Shown one piece after another: positions 1 through 21,305 of a DNA stretch of 64,000 nt. Positions within the stretch are counted from its first letter, which is position 1. The number at the start of each line of letters is the position of its first letter. The notes under the pieces were generated by a model. That model had not been told where the DNA came from. It searched no databases and saw nothing but the letters and a program-made list of their open reading frames with translations. Origin of the DNA: Monosiga brevicollis MX1 (lineage: Eukaryota > Opisthokonta > Choanoflagellata > Craspedida > Salpingoecidae); NCBI RefSeq assembly GCF_000002865.3, contig NW_001865070.1:194012-258011 (forward strand), read 5' to 3'. The position numbers and the translations under genes were made by a program.

Positions 1-1267
1 CTTCACTTGCACAACATCAGTCTGTCCCCACGCTTACCCTTGGACAGCATGACGGTGAAGTTCTTCCTGAGCAAGTTGACAGGCATTGGGATTGAGGCAC
101 CGACGAAGACAGGCAAAAAAAAGGCAAGACCATGTTTGAGCACGAGGGACGGTCTCACGTCGTGAGGAAAAGCAAACCTTGAGCAAAGTCTGGGAAAGTT
201 GCACGAGACCCACGCTCAAAGAGCCACGTGGATGGTCATCAGATTCCACCAAAGGAGCAATCCGAAATGGCACTTCACGGCGTCTACGAGAAAGTTTGTG
301 CCCGTTTGAGGTTGAGCCTTTGTGAAGCGGGTTGAGAGCTTCAATAGCCAGAATACTCACCTCAACTCGCCGGGATCAGTCTGAAAACAGGTCACTTCGA
401 CTTGCGCAGTCTGCGGGGCCACGCAATCCACCAACGCGTATGCGTGGGCCTGGAGTCAGGCACTCACGGACCGTGCAGTACCCATCATATCACAAACCTC
501 GTGATTACAGGACACGATGAGACCAAACCAATGGGATGATAGCTGCTGGTAGCTGCGTTGCGTGCGCAGGTCTGAGACCCAGGCCAAAAGTCACACCAGA
601 ATGTGAGGAGGGGGAGGAGGAGGGGAGGAGGAGGAAAAAGAACCGTACACCACCGACCCGGACCCAAGCCAGTCGCTGAGCACGAGTTTGGAAAGCTGCA
701 GGCAACACACCGACGTCGGACGGCCAGACGGTCAGCTTTGGGTGTGAGTGATACCAGCCAATGACGGTCACAGAGGAGCCTCGCTCTCGACTCAAGGTCT
801 CAGCCTATGGATGGGGATGGGCAAGAAAGTGTTCAGGACACCAAAGAAGCACGTGGCAGATGGGTCATGCAAACCACAAGGGTTGCTGCTGGCGGGAGAT
901 GAGCGCACACACCCATCGGCGAGCCTCATCCTGGGTCTGCGGGGCAATTTCAACGCGGTCTGAAGTGCCTTGATGGCGAATGCCCACAAATAGATCGGTG
1001 ATCCGAGCGGTGGCGCGAGCGCTACGACGCCCGCCAAGCTCTTCAATCTCTCCAAGAACCAAGCCAGCAATCTCCTCGTGCGCTGGCGGCCATCATCATC
1101 ACAACAGACCGGTGAGGCGGTGCCGACACGTTTGTTCACTTCCCAGCATGCAGATGCCCGTCCACCCACACCACCACCGCCCCATCAAACTCAAACTCAC
1201 GTGATGTAAGCGCATGCGTCAGCAGCACCTGATAAGCTGCGCGCGCGCAGCTCACCTCCACCAACAT
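1..1267 (-). CDS. BRCC3: BRCC36-like K63-specific JAMM deubiquitinase, 3' end off the window
   Basis: Likely ortholog of BRCC36, the JAMM/MPN+ metalloprotease that cuts K63-linked ubiquitin in the BRCA1-A and BRISC complexes. Seven exons join in phase: 1267-1201, 1082-913, 804-711, 571-498, 449-361, 283-178 and 66-38, followed by a GTAAGC donor. The first exon begins MLVEVSCARAAYQ. Exon 2 carries the conserved glutamate segment EEIAGLVLGE. Exon 3 carries GWYHSHPKLTVWPSDV, and the last zinc-ligand Asp of HSHPx6SxxD is completed across the exon 3/4 junction. Exon 4 gives LRTQRSYQ and LIVSC; exon 5 gives VTCFQ. These match human BRCC36 in order and spacing. About 209 residues are present; the C-terminal coiled coil is off the left edge. 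It is divergently arranged with the LRR/kinase gene. The family call is strong; complex membership is inference. Confidence 0.9.
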
Positions 1268-1942
<675 letters not shown>

Positions 1943-4195
1943 ATGGCGCGCTACAGCCTTGGGGCGCGGGGTAAAGTGCAGCCGACATTGCCGACGCGCG
2001 GCTTTATGCTCACCCATGGCAGCGATGGTTGGCGCCCCACGCGCCCACTCCTCAACTACGATGGCCGGCACACGGGGGCGCGCGTTTGGTGGATTGCCAT
2101 TTCCTTCGCCGCCATCACCGGCATCATCATTTGGGCCAGTCATCATGACGGAGACTCCACGGCGACCCGCATCGTCTTACCCAACGACTTTGGAAGCGGG
2201 CCCACCTGCGCTGGCCTCAGTGACGCTACAAACCACTATAGTTTGAACTTGGCACACTGCAACTATGCTTTTGCCCTTGAAGAGTGGACTTCGGCTGAAA
2301 AGACACCAGACGCAAAGCAAATCCGACTCCTAGACCTGGGAGAGAATCGTCTCCGGGCCATACCCACTGAACTGCCCAACTTTGAAAGGTCAGCCGCTCG
2401 TTCGGGTGGACCACGCCTTCCTGCCTGTTCGACATAGTACCGTAACAACATCAGGCGTGCAATTCTGTATCCCCGCCGAGTCGGGTATCTGCCTGCCCCT
2501 CCCGATGCCCACAGGCTCAACCCTCACTCCTGCTCTCCACTTCTCCGTCTGCAAATGCGCGCAGCTTGGAAATCCTGTTTCTGAGCAATAACCAGTTTGC
2601 CGACGTGCCCGACGTCCATGGTCTGCCTCAATTGCACGTGCTTTCACTTCGCCATAATGCCGTCTCGGTCCTGGATCCATCTCGCCTTCCTACGAGCTTG
2701 ACACAGCTCATCTTGACAGACAATCAACTTGCGTCGTTGCCAACCGGCCTCAACTACCTTCATTTGCGAAAGCTAATGTTGACTAACAATCAACTAACGA
2801 CGCTACCCCCGGATTTTGGCGTTCAAACAAAGCTCGAGCTCGTGCGTTTGGCCATGAACAAGATCACTGAGGTGCCCACCTCTTTTTGGGAGGCGCCTGC
2901 CCTTACCTGGGTGGGTCTGGCCAGCAATCCCATCCTTGGCCGCTATCGACATCGCCAGCAGCTTGCCTCGGCCATTGACCTAGAGGAACTTTCTTTCGGA
3001 ACCCTGCTCGGCGAGGGATCATCGGGCCGCGTCTTTGAAAGTCTATGGAACGGCTCACGAGTTGCTGTCAAGCTGTTCAAGAAGACCTCTACTGACGGCA
3101 GTTTTCTGGTAGGATATCAAAGACTTGACCTCACATCGACCACACCCTGCTCATCCTCCTCGCCTTGACTCCTTGTCTGGGCTTGGGCTGTTTTTGACGC
3201 TCGATGATATCTGATAGGATGAGATGGGGCTAGCAGCTTCCGTTCATCACCCGGGTCTGATTCATATTCATGGGATCGTTCATGGCGGCCCAGAACATGG
3301 TATATAGCTCTGGTCCCGTGTGGCCCCGACCTTTGATGACGTGCCAGTCTTGAGACAACATGCTCATCTTCAAATACCACCCACCACCAATGTTCCATGC
3401 GTTCTTTCTATAGGCCTCGTCATGGAGATGCTTGATGGTTTCCAACCGTTGGCTCATCCCCCCGACGCCTGGAACACCGTGCGATGCATTTATTCAGAAG
3501 GCCAAACGTTTGTCGCCTCGCGCGCCGCATCCTTACTGACTACTGTGGGCCAGGCTCTCCACCACTTGCACGAGAACGGGGTGTGTCTTTCTCATTCCCG
3601 CCATTGGGATTGTTTTGCTTCTAGAACATGTCGATAGCTCACAAATTATCAATCTCTTGTGACGTTGCCACTCCATTCTTACTGTTGTACCACTTAGATC
3701 ATTCACGGTGACTTTTATGCACACAACGTCATGTACAACTCGGTGACTGGTACGTCGACCGCTCCTCTGCTTCCTCTTGACTCATCTCTTTACAAAGCAC
3801 TGATTATGATTGGTCTTGTGCCTCCTGGCCTTTTGTTTTAGGCGATGTACGACTTGGTGATTTTGGTGCCGCCTGGCGAACTTTTGCGCTTCAGCCTGAG
3901 CAGCAAGCGCGTGCACAAGCTTTTGATACGCGGGCATTCTGCCTGCTGATGCAGGCACGTCCCATCGTTTGTGTCCCCCCCCCCTCCCTCTATAATCTCT
4001 CTGCTTTATGTCAACTGTGTGTGTCTGATGAGAGCGTGCGACCCCATCACATGACCCTAGGAAGTTACCTCTCGAGTGGTGGACCACGCCGACTGGGCCA
4101 GCAGGGCACGTCAAGCAGCTACAAACTGCATTCATGCCCCACCTTCCACGCGAGCTCGTCTTCCCAGTCTGATTGCTGCCTGTAAACTCTTGTAA
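1943..4195 (+). CDS. Membrane-anchored leucine-rich-repeat protein kinase
   Basis: Seven exons: 1943-2388, 2565-3108, 3218-3299, 3414-3580, 3698-3749, 3842-3954, 4061-4195. They sum to 1539 nt, 512 residues plus stop. One membrane segment (about residues 48-66, VWWIAISFAAITGIIIW) is followed by about six LRRs (LEILFLSNNQ, LTQLILTDNQL, LRKLMLTNNQL) and a C-terminal kinase: P-loop GEGSSGRV, lysine in VAVKLFK, catalytic loop IIHGDFYAHNV and LGDFGAA. HRD is replaced by HGD, but Asp and Asn are kept. No membrane segment lies between LRRs and kinase, so both probably face the same side, unlike plant LRR receptor kinases. The P-loop/TKL-like kinase class is inferred. The exon 6 donor reads CAG|GCACGT, a GC-AG intron supported by phase. 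Start at 1943 was chosen for its GCCATGG context; an in-frame ATG lies at 1748. Confidence 0.82.
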
Positions 4196-4589
4196 CGTTG
4201 ACAGCGGCCAAAACGCACGATTGTGGTTTTCTCCTGCTTCCATTGACTGAGGTCTCATTGGTCTGCTGAGCGCAGCCCTTGTGTGCCGAGCCGAACGAGT
4301 TTCACGTGAAACATGACGGAAAAAAATTTAGATGAAATAATTATGACTTGCTTGTGGGATTCTCGCCTTTCTTTCCTGTCCCGACAGGCCGTGACTGATG
4401 TGCACACCCACGGCCACCAAAAACACATCAGAGGGACATGGGATCAGACCAAGGAAAGGCACAACTATTGTTGAAAACTGAAGCTGAAGAAACAAAAAAA
4501 TGTCGTCAAATCAGCGACACAGAACAGCAAAAAAAAAAATAAAAAAAAAAATACAGCTTGTACAACCCATCGAGACTTCACGCAAAGCT
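4196..4589. other. Convergent 3' intergenic region
   Basis: About 390 bp between the stops of the LRR/kinase (+) and CEP192 (-). It is A-rich, with A-tracts near 4510-4555, suitable for polyadenylation on either strand. No gene seen. Confidence 0.5.
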
Positions 4590-13230
<8,641 letters not shown>

Positions 13231-14872
13231 GGTCGCACTTGGCGCAATTCGATAGGAGCCGGGCCGGCGCACGATATGTTCCTGCGGCTTGGGATAGTTT
13301 GCAATCTCCGTAGGCTACTGCTCCATCCTCTTGTCGATGGAGCAAGATCGCTATCGAAGGTCGGGTGAAGCCCAGCCCACCCCTGAAGCCGCCGGCTGGC
13401 AAAATCTCGATTCGCAGCTTCACTGCTTGGATCGTATGACATTCAACCGTCAAACGATCAAGGAGAGCATAGGAAGGCGGCAAAGAAACCCTTGTGAGAG
13501 GTCGCGCCAGGGACTCGAACGTGAACGACGCTATTCTGCCACCATTTGCGCCCTGGTCGCCGAAAAAACCTGCTGATCGCTCACCCCAGATTAAAAAAAA
13601 AAAAAAAAAAAAGAAGAAGAAGAAGAAGAAGAATTGGGTGGGGGGGGGGGCACTGCGAACATCTGATCGCAACCAAGGCTGCCAACCCAGACACCACAAG
13701 ACAAGGCCCATCCAGCACATACGCGATCAGAGGTCGCTCAAGGAGACCAGCAGCTGAGCACGCAGTTCAATCCGATGCCCTTTTACCTTTGAGAGAGATT
13801 CAAAAAAAAAAAAAAAAATTGAGAGGCAGAGACCGAGATGCAAAACGAACAAAAACAGAGATGGACTTGCGCCGCGACAGGTGTTGGACCTAAAACAAAG
13901 GGAAAAACAGACAGCAGCAGAGGTGCAGACCGGACAAATTTGAAACCAGAGAGATGCCATGGAAGAAACAAAATTCAATTTTTGAAACTTTCACCACAAT
14001 AAAGTGTGTAAACTAGCACACCATATCAATTTATTTTGAGGGACGTGTTATTTATATTGTAGAATGGTTATAAGTGTGATTAAGATGACAGTATCTCTGG
14101 CCGCTCATCACAACGCATTTTGGCGAAACAGAAAAAAAAAAAATTTCAATTTTTGCTCGCTCTCCGTGGATGAGGCTGGGGCTGCCTGTACAGGTGCGGC
14201 TGGCAGCCGTGCGTCCAATGTTACAAGGCTCCACTGCTGGATTTAGATTCTCGAGGGCCCTGAAAGTTGTCTGGTCTGCGCGGGCCATTAGGCGTTTGGC
14301 TTCGGTCGGCGCTCAGGGGCGCATCGCACCAGTTTTGCTCGACACAGTTCGGCGCAAACTTGAAGCATTGTCCAGCAGCCCGACGCACGCACAGCCTGGC
14401 CTGCACCGATACCATGGGTTTGTTGTGCCTATGCATTATCATTTGAAGCAACGACAAGCCTGCTCGCCCTCGTGCATGATGTCGGGCTCATTGAACTTAT
14501 CGTGTGTCGCAGCCATGACGGGGCGTGAAATTTGGCTCAACGCTCTAGCCTCAGGAACCGGTATGATTCCTGCCCTGCTTTGGCTCATCTCTCGCGAAGT
14601 TCGACATGGTAATCGGGCTTGAGAGCTCGTTTTTTCTTAAGAAACACATCGCTTTTTATTGCTGCCCTGCCTTCGGCCTACTCCCTACATTAGCACGCAT
14701 CGATCCACGTCCCGGTGCCCCGCCCTACTCGGGTCGCTCGAACCCTGCTGCAGCCTCTCGCTCACAATATTTAACAGAGGTGTGCCGAACCGCCCACGGC
14801 CGTGTACTGCGATGGTCGCGACCCGCCTCTCACCTTGTCTTCCCTCATGATCGCCCGATTTTACCCGTGTAG
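13231..14872. other. Divergent intergenic region, A-rich, with simple repeats
   Basis: This 1.6-kb stretch lies between the CEP192 (-) and IQ-motif (+) starts. It holds a poly(A)/(GAA)n tract at about 13592-13633, a G-run near 13638-13650, a poly(A) tract near 13801-13818 and an AT-rich stretch near 13970-14080. An open frame at 14170-14622 (150 codons) has no recognisable domain and is not called. 5' exons of either neighbour may be hidden here. Confidence 0.5.
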
Positions 14873-17844
14873 GTGATGCGCCACGCAAATCGCACCGGAA
14901 TCGTCGCGGTAAGATTGAGCATCAAGACTCGGGCCGAACCTTGCTCAAAGAACGGCGACGCCTGTTTTTCGCCTTACCACTCACGGCAAAAATGGACTCG
15001 CTGTGTCCCGCAATGAAGCATCCTTCTGATCTGCGCAGAAAGTCACGGAGTCGACCGCATCGCCCCGCTTCAGCCTCGGGCGTCCAAACAAGGTACTGCC
15101 AAGCTTGCCCATGCCGCGCTCGTACGGTGCCCAATCGTTGGGCAAGCCCAAAAATCTGTCACCCCAAGCTAGTCTGATGACGTTTGCATTGTGCAGGGAT
15201 AGCGAACGAGACATGCTGGCCCTGAAGGAGCAACAGCAACAAATTCAACAGCAACTCCGCGTGTATGAACACGAAAACAAAGTGCTCAAGGCAAACATCA
15301 TTCAGCTTGAAACGCAAGCCAAACGCAAGGATCAGGATATTGAAGAACTTTTAGCCACCCACCACAACCTGGAAGGAGCCACGCGTCCGGCCACTGGTAG
15401 CACGACCGCCAAGCGAGATCCGGCCGCAGCTCGACAAATTGTGGGGCTGCGCAATCAGCTCAACTTGCTAAAGCGTGATCATCAGACGCTGCAGCGCCGC
15501 TATGATCAGGTGAGAGTTTGTTTAGGGCTGCGCAACCAATCCCCGCTTCCACCTGCCCAAGCGCAATCCATCGAGGTTTGATGCATTGCTCATGATTCCA
15601 TAGCTCTCCTCAAGCGTCAAGGCCGCACGCCTTGATGAGCTGGAGCTGGAAGTGACGCAATATTACAACGAGGTTTTGCGCCTTCGCTACCTCCTGCGGC
15701 AGGTAGGCTCGACCCACTTCTTGCCAGCACACGCGTGTCGAAGGGAGACATGAGTTGGCGCCCCACATTCATAGCACCGTCTTCTCCTTAGGCCGGCGGT
15801 GACGATGTCACCACGGGGTCCCTCGTGCCAGCTGCATCAGCCGACGATGGAGCATGTACGTACTGCCGCTTTGTTTCATTCCATCTTTCGCGTCACACTT
15901 GCCAAGAGCACACGCGCGGCGCGTCTCAGAGCTAATCACGCCGAACATTTTCTGACAGACATCTCATCCAACGTGGTGGAGCTCAAGCGCCTGCAAGACC
16001 AATTTGCCGCCGCAACCGTACAAATAGAGGTTTGGCCGGCTGCGTTTGTGCTCATAGTTTTGTTGGTTACTCGTGTCAGTTCATCGCCGCCAATTTTGGA
16101 CCCCACAGGATTTGAACGCCCGCCTAGAGGTGGCCACTCAACGCGAGGCTACGCTCCTCGAGGATGCTGCCAAGCTTCGTGCTGAGCTAGGTCTGTCGCG
16201 CCTTGACTCAATATTCGGCTGGCATGCCCATTTGCGTTTGACCAAGCTCTCTCCTCGAAAGGCCTCACGTTGCACATTCTTTCTGGCCTTTCCTAGGTGG
16301 GGATGAGGAGGTCGACTCGGATGACGAGGACGCAGATGTGAAGCGCATGACGCGCAAACAGGCAGTCGCTCAAGCCGCTCGTCAGCGCAAAGCTCATCGT
16401 GTATGTCGTGCTCCTTGCGAGCCAGCCGACTGGTTGGCGCGAATATCAAAAGCCCTCACCGACTGAATGTAATGGCCCACTCCTTGGCAGGCCCTGGAAA
16501 CGGAGCATCAGCAAGTGTCTCGAGACTTGAAAGAAGCTCGAAGCGAGCTCAAGACACTACGCCGCAACTTGGAGCGACTTCAAGACGGTGCGCTGACCAC
16601 TACTCGCCTCCCACCTGCGATTTGTATTTTGTATTGTGCACCCAGACCAGACCTTCCAACTGACAAAGCTTGAGAAGATAATGGGCCGTGACATGTCTGC
16701 GCTTTGAAACACAGAGCAAAGCCACACCGGAAGCAGCTTGCAAGAGTCGCGCAAGCACACCGATTCCTACAAGGATCAGGTCGCCAGTCTACAAGCCACT
16801 GTTCAGGAGATGTCTCAAACGAATGCCAGGCTGCAAGACCAGCTTGTTGCTGCGCTGAACAAATCGGCTGCCCCGCCCGACTTTGAGGCGCAGCTGGCCC
16901 CATTGTTTGAAAAGCACAATGCAGAGCTTCGGTCGCGCTTAAAACGGGTATGTACTCGCTGCCATATGCTTGGCTCGGTGAAGAGACAAGAAAAAGCAAT
17001 TACGTCTCTCCCTCTCAGACTCGCTGTGTATCGCTCCACCTGATGATTATTTGACCGCAGCTGGATGACATCGACCATCGATTGCAAGAGCACACTGATA
17101 CGTTACGGCAGGAGTTTGGCCAGGTTCATGCTCAGGCACAAGCCCAGACCAAAGAGCTTGATCAGTACGTGGTGCCTTGACAGTGTTATCGACCTCTAGC
17201 AAACAGCCTCTCAACATCTCTATTGGATTGCCTTGCAGGGTGGCGGAAGCGCTACCGCAACAGATTGAAGCAGCCGTGAAGCTGCAGTCCAATTGGCGTC
17301 GTTATCGTGCGCAAAAGGAAGTCAAGGTAAATGAACCGCGAATTCTCTTGTTTCTGTTTTTGGCCCCGGGCTCACCTGCTGATCGTGACCGCCTACCAGC
17401 AACTGCGTTTGTCCCGAGAAGAGAAGAATCAGCGAATTGCTCAACTTCAAGCTGGTACGAGACTATACTACCCCGCGTGCGCTCCGTGCAGCCATTCGAT
17501 GTTGCCACAAACTCACCACGCGCCTGTGCTTGCTGTTAACAAAATATGCAGTCTTGCGGGGGCACTTGGCGCGTGTCCAACTGCTGCGAGATCTCCAGGA
17601 GCGCGCATGGCGGCAGAGGGGTACCGTCAAACGAGACGATCAGCCAGACATGACAGTCTCGCGCTCTTCCCCCCGGCGGCCCGCCGCGTCCCGTGGAGCC
17701 TCAAGTCCGGACCGCCGGTCTGATGGCGTGCTCAGCCCCTCCGTATTGAGCAGGAGTGCCCTCGATGACTCGGCCCCTTTGTCAGATAGTGAAATTGGTG
17801 CCATGGCCGAAGTCCTTGAGCTGAGTGACGATGATGAGTTTTAG
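14873..17844 (+). CDS. IQ-motif coiled-coil protein, IQCE-like
   Basis: Many short exons join in phase from 15197 to the TAG at 17842-17844: 15197-15509, 15604-15702, 15792-15855, 15959-16029, 16109-16190, 16297-16400, 16491-16587, 16715-16947, 17061-17164, 17239-17326, 17400-17454, 17552-17844. The product is mostly coiled coil (ALKEQQQQIQQQL; LELEVTQYYNEVLRLRYLLR), with an acidic patch (DEEVDSDDEDADV) and two IQ motifs near the end (AAVKLQSNWRRYRAQ; VLRGHLARVQLL). It ends in an acidic tail, SDDDEF. This order resembles IQCE, a ciliary base-of-cilium (EvC zone) protein in vertebrates. That is a resemblance of layout, not a proven orthology. The 5' end is unresolved: exon candidates at 14873-15093 are Arg/Lys-rich and join with phase 2 to exon 15197, but the start codon is unclear. 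Confidence 0.6.
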
Positions 17845-18033
17845 TTTGCTCTCATTATTGACTCGTGACTATTGACTATTGACTATTGAATTGTGCTATT
17901 GATCGGGCTGTGCAACAAAATGAGTGCGGGTCAATCGGGTAATGTGCATTGACATGTGCATATATGACTCTTGGCAGGGTGTTCGTCGTGTTTGTTGTCA
18001 TAAATTGCCTTGACGGTGCTCTCAATTCACATG

Positions 18034-18075
<42 letters not shown>
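17845..18075. other. Short convergent intergenic region with repeats
   Basis: Only 231 bp separate the stops of the IQ gene (+) and the epimerase fusion (-). It contains a short run of TTGACTA-like repeats at 17868-17890 and a (CA)n tract at 18037-18072 that ends at the epimerase stop. The two 3' UTRs probably overlap. Confidence 0.6.
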
Positions 18076-18076
<1 letters not shown>

Positions 18077-21000
18077 TACCACAGGGTCTCAAGACGAGTG
18101 CTACTATACCAGACCGAGAATGCCGTCACGAAGAAGCAGACGTTGCGAACAACGGTGCGCTTGAGGTCATCGCTGAAAAAGGTCGGATTTTTGCCCACAA
18201 ACCAGTCAAAACGACGAAACAGTAGGTGGGGGTCGCGACGCAAAAAATGACCGACAACACGACCCATTTCACTGCAGTTGCGTGTGATTGTTGCAGGGAC
18301 CAATGCCCGAACACGGGGCCAGACGCCAGGCACCATATCATGATACAATCCGCGGTCAAAGGACCATGGAAAGCCAAAAGCAAAGCAAACAGCACTGAGC
18401 AACTCGCCACCCACCAATCCACCACCCACGGCCAGGGCGCCGCGCAACATCGTGCTTGTCCCAGGGAACGGTGCCAGGTCTCGAACAAGTGACATGCTTT
18501 CAGGCAGCCACTGTAGCATGCCAAGGCAGATTGCGGAGGTGGAAAGAAGCACCAGCCACTCGGAGGGGTTAGGAGCCATCCACCAACAGTGCTGGGGCCA
18601 GAGTGCAATCAATGCGCCGTCTCCACGCGCCCAGCCGAAGAAGCGATCAAATCGAGGATGCCCATCATTCCACCAAGGATGCGTGGCCTTGGCCTTGGGC
18701 ACCGATAGCAAATCAGCACCGCACCACATGAGACAATAGTCAATATCTTCGCCACCGCCAGTCTTGGGGAACAAGTCGCGAAAGCGCGCAGTTGGTACGC
18801 GTTTGCACGCCATGTTGGCGGTAACGGCCCAAGGCATGGTTTGCATGTACGTGGCCGCATCCCAGAAGTAAGTCACGCCGGCAAGACGAATGCCCAAGCA
18901 GCGGATGGACTTTGTGGCTGGAAAACAGGTCGGACCAACAAAGCCTGTTTGCTCAGGATGCTCCAAAAAAGCGCGGCAGTAGGCCTCGAGCAGCCCTGCT
19001 GACACCTGAACATCGTCATCCAAAAATATAATGTAGTCGGCCGATGACTCCTGCAGACCTCGATTGCGAGCGGCGGCCGCCCCCGTGTTCACGGGTTGCG
19101 CACGGATGCGGTAGCGCCAGTCATGCCCAAACTTGGCTTCAAGCGCCTCGAGCTCACGTTGAATCTTTTCACGAGGTTGATCAGCGATGAGGACAAAGCC
19201 CACGTCTATCTTCTTGGCCAGCTCCGGGTCGCGAATGTGCTGAGTCAGCAGTGGTACCAAAAACTGGGGATCGACGCGAAAGCTGGCCACCACAATATCC
19301 ACCAGAACGCGAGGTTGGCGATCCTCACTCGAGACACCCTGTGCCTCCAACCAGGAAAGAACGCGCTGCCGGCCCTCTGTCAAAGGGGCATCAGTCCAGT
19401 CGCCACTACGTGTCTTGACATAGCGGGCGTCATCGGATCCACCAATGTCGTTGCTGAGCCGTGCGTCAGCCAGCATCTCGCACGCTTGCCAAGGCCGATA
19501 GAGCTGGAAGAGATAAGGGTCACCGTCCTGGTTGATGAAAAAGTCGGGCAAGATCTCGCCCCCAAAAATCTCCATGTGGGTACGGCTAACGACGGGGAAT
19601 GTGGGAAAGCCTGGGAAGCTCACATCATCAAAGGCCACACAGCCAAACCCGAGGGGCAAGTTCGTGTCACGGGCCATGTCCTCAAACTTGTTCACAATGG
19701 CCGTTACCCAGCCGGGGGTGAGGATCCGAACGTCATCGCCCAAGAGTAAGAAGTGAGTCGCACCGAGATCGTAGGCTTGACGAGCCAGGGCCGTCCAGTA
19801 GTGACAGATGGCACCCGGGGCGTATTTGGAGAGGGACTGCACAACGACAACACCCTCCATTGGAAGCACCTCATTCAAGCGCCGGCACAGACGCTCACGA
19901 CCATCGCGATGCAACCCAACTTCCGCATCATCGTCGTCAAGACCCAAAATGATCATGATGTGCTTTGCATGTGGATCTCCGGCCAACGTGCGGCACAAGT
20001 GCATGACCCACGTTTCAATGCGGGCCCAGAACTCGCGTGGCTCGGCGCCACGAGAGGTGATGGGAAGCAAGATGGCAAACTTGGTGTGGCTGTCAGTGGC
20101 CTCGTGACGCTGTGAGGTAGTCCAGACTTTGAGCAGTGTGGCCTCTTGATCTGTGGCTGCCTGCGCCAACTGGCTGGCCAGTTGTTCATCCATCCAGTTG
20201 GCGGTAGCTTGGAGTCCATCTTGAAGAGCGACACTGGGCCTCCAGTCCAGCAGCTTTTGGGCCCGAGCCCCGTCACAGCTCCGACCACGGACGCCCTGTG
20301 GGCCAGCGACATCAAAGACCAGCTCGACGTTGCTCTCGATGCCACGAAGCGACAAGCAGAGGTTTGCCAGACCTGCGACGCTAATGACCTCGGACGAGCC
20401 AACGTTGACAATCGTGGGGTCGTTGGGCCTCTCTTGGGCGTATTGTCCCAACTTCAAAAGGGCCTGCACGCAATCACTGACGTAGAGGTAGGTGCGAGTT
20501 TGCTGGCCATCGCCCCACAACTCCAAGGGCAACGGCAGTGCTGGGTTGGGGGAATCCTTGAGCTGGCGCCACAGCGCCCATGATTTGCGCAGCAGCGCGG
20601 CCGGCGCTTTTTCGCGACCACCTTGAAAGGTACCAAAAGGCCCGTACACGTTGTGAAGACGTGCGATTCCCAAGCGCGAGATGCAAGCCTTGAGAATCTC
20701 TTCGCCGCGTAGCTTTTCTCGGCCGTATTCGTCTTGGGGTTGAGCTGGATAGGCCTGGTCTTCCTGAAGGCAGATGGCCTCGGGGCTGGCCTGCAAGGTC
20801 TCAGGATAGACGCACGCAGAGGACGTATAAACAACGGTGCACTCTGGCATGTGGTGTGCGATGCCGGCCAGATTTGTGGTCATCTTTCCGTTATGCAGAG
20901 CAATTGCGGCGTCGTTTTCTTGATCCCCAATGAACCCCATGCCACCTAGAGCAGTCAGATTGATAGCACGGTAACACAAACCAAGACAGTGCAGATGAGA

Positions 21001-21305
21001 TGCCGGTCATGCCGAGGGACGAAGGCAACCAATGAAAACACGAACACACCCATGTCGGCGCCTAGGTGGAAGATAAACTTGGGTTGAATCTGCTTGATCT
21101 TTTCGCGCAGGGCCGATTCGTCGGTGGCATCAAGCAGATGAACCGCGACACCCTGGGCGGCCTGATCGCGAAAGGCAGATCGTTGAATATCAATGCACTC
21201 AACATGAGCCCCGAGCTCGGCTAGCTCGGCACAGAGGTGGCCGCCGATGAACCCAGCGCCACCAATGACCAAAACCACCTCATCTTTATAGGTAGAAAAA
21301 CCCAT
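18076..21305 (-). CDS. GDP-mannose 3,5-epimerase fused to two GT-A glycosyltransferase domains
   Basis: Two exons, 21305-21050 and 20945-18076, encode 1041 residues. Residues 1 to about 345 are a short-chain dehydrogenase/epimerase with the NAD motif GGAGFIGG (about 15-21), ADMGGMGFI, SSACVYPE, catalytic YGREK (Tyr159/Lys163), PFGTFQGGREKAPAA, ELWGDGQQTR and GPQGVRGRS. These are hallmarks of GDP-mannose 3,5-epimerase, which makes GDP-L-galactose/GDP-L-gulose. The next domain (about 370-610) has a GT-A-like fold signature with LLLGDDVRI. The third (about 620-860) is GT2-like: DIVVASFRV, NTGAAAARNRG, IIFLDDDVQ (metal-binding DxD) and GGGEDIDYC (catalytic acid). Two or more hydrophobic segments follow (LVLLSTSAICLGMLQW; GALAVGGGLVGGELL), suggesting membrane attachment at the C-terminus. 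The 2.87-kb second exon runs unbroken across all domains, so this is not two adjacent genes. Coupled sugar making and transfer is inference. Confidence 0.88.

Noticed and set aside
14170-14622. 150-codon open frame
   Set aside because: No domain, no clear splice partners, and it lies in repeat-rich divergent intergenic DNA.
19096-19749. Plus-strand frame of 217 codons inside the epimerase fusion
   Set aside because: Antisense shadow of a GC-rich coding exon; no domain, and the minus frame has clear motifs.
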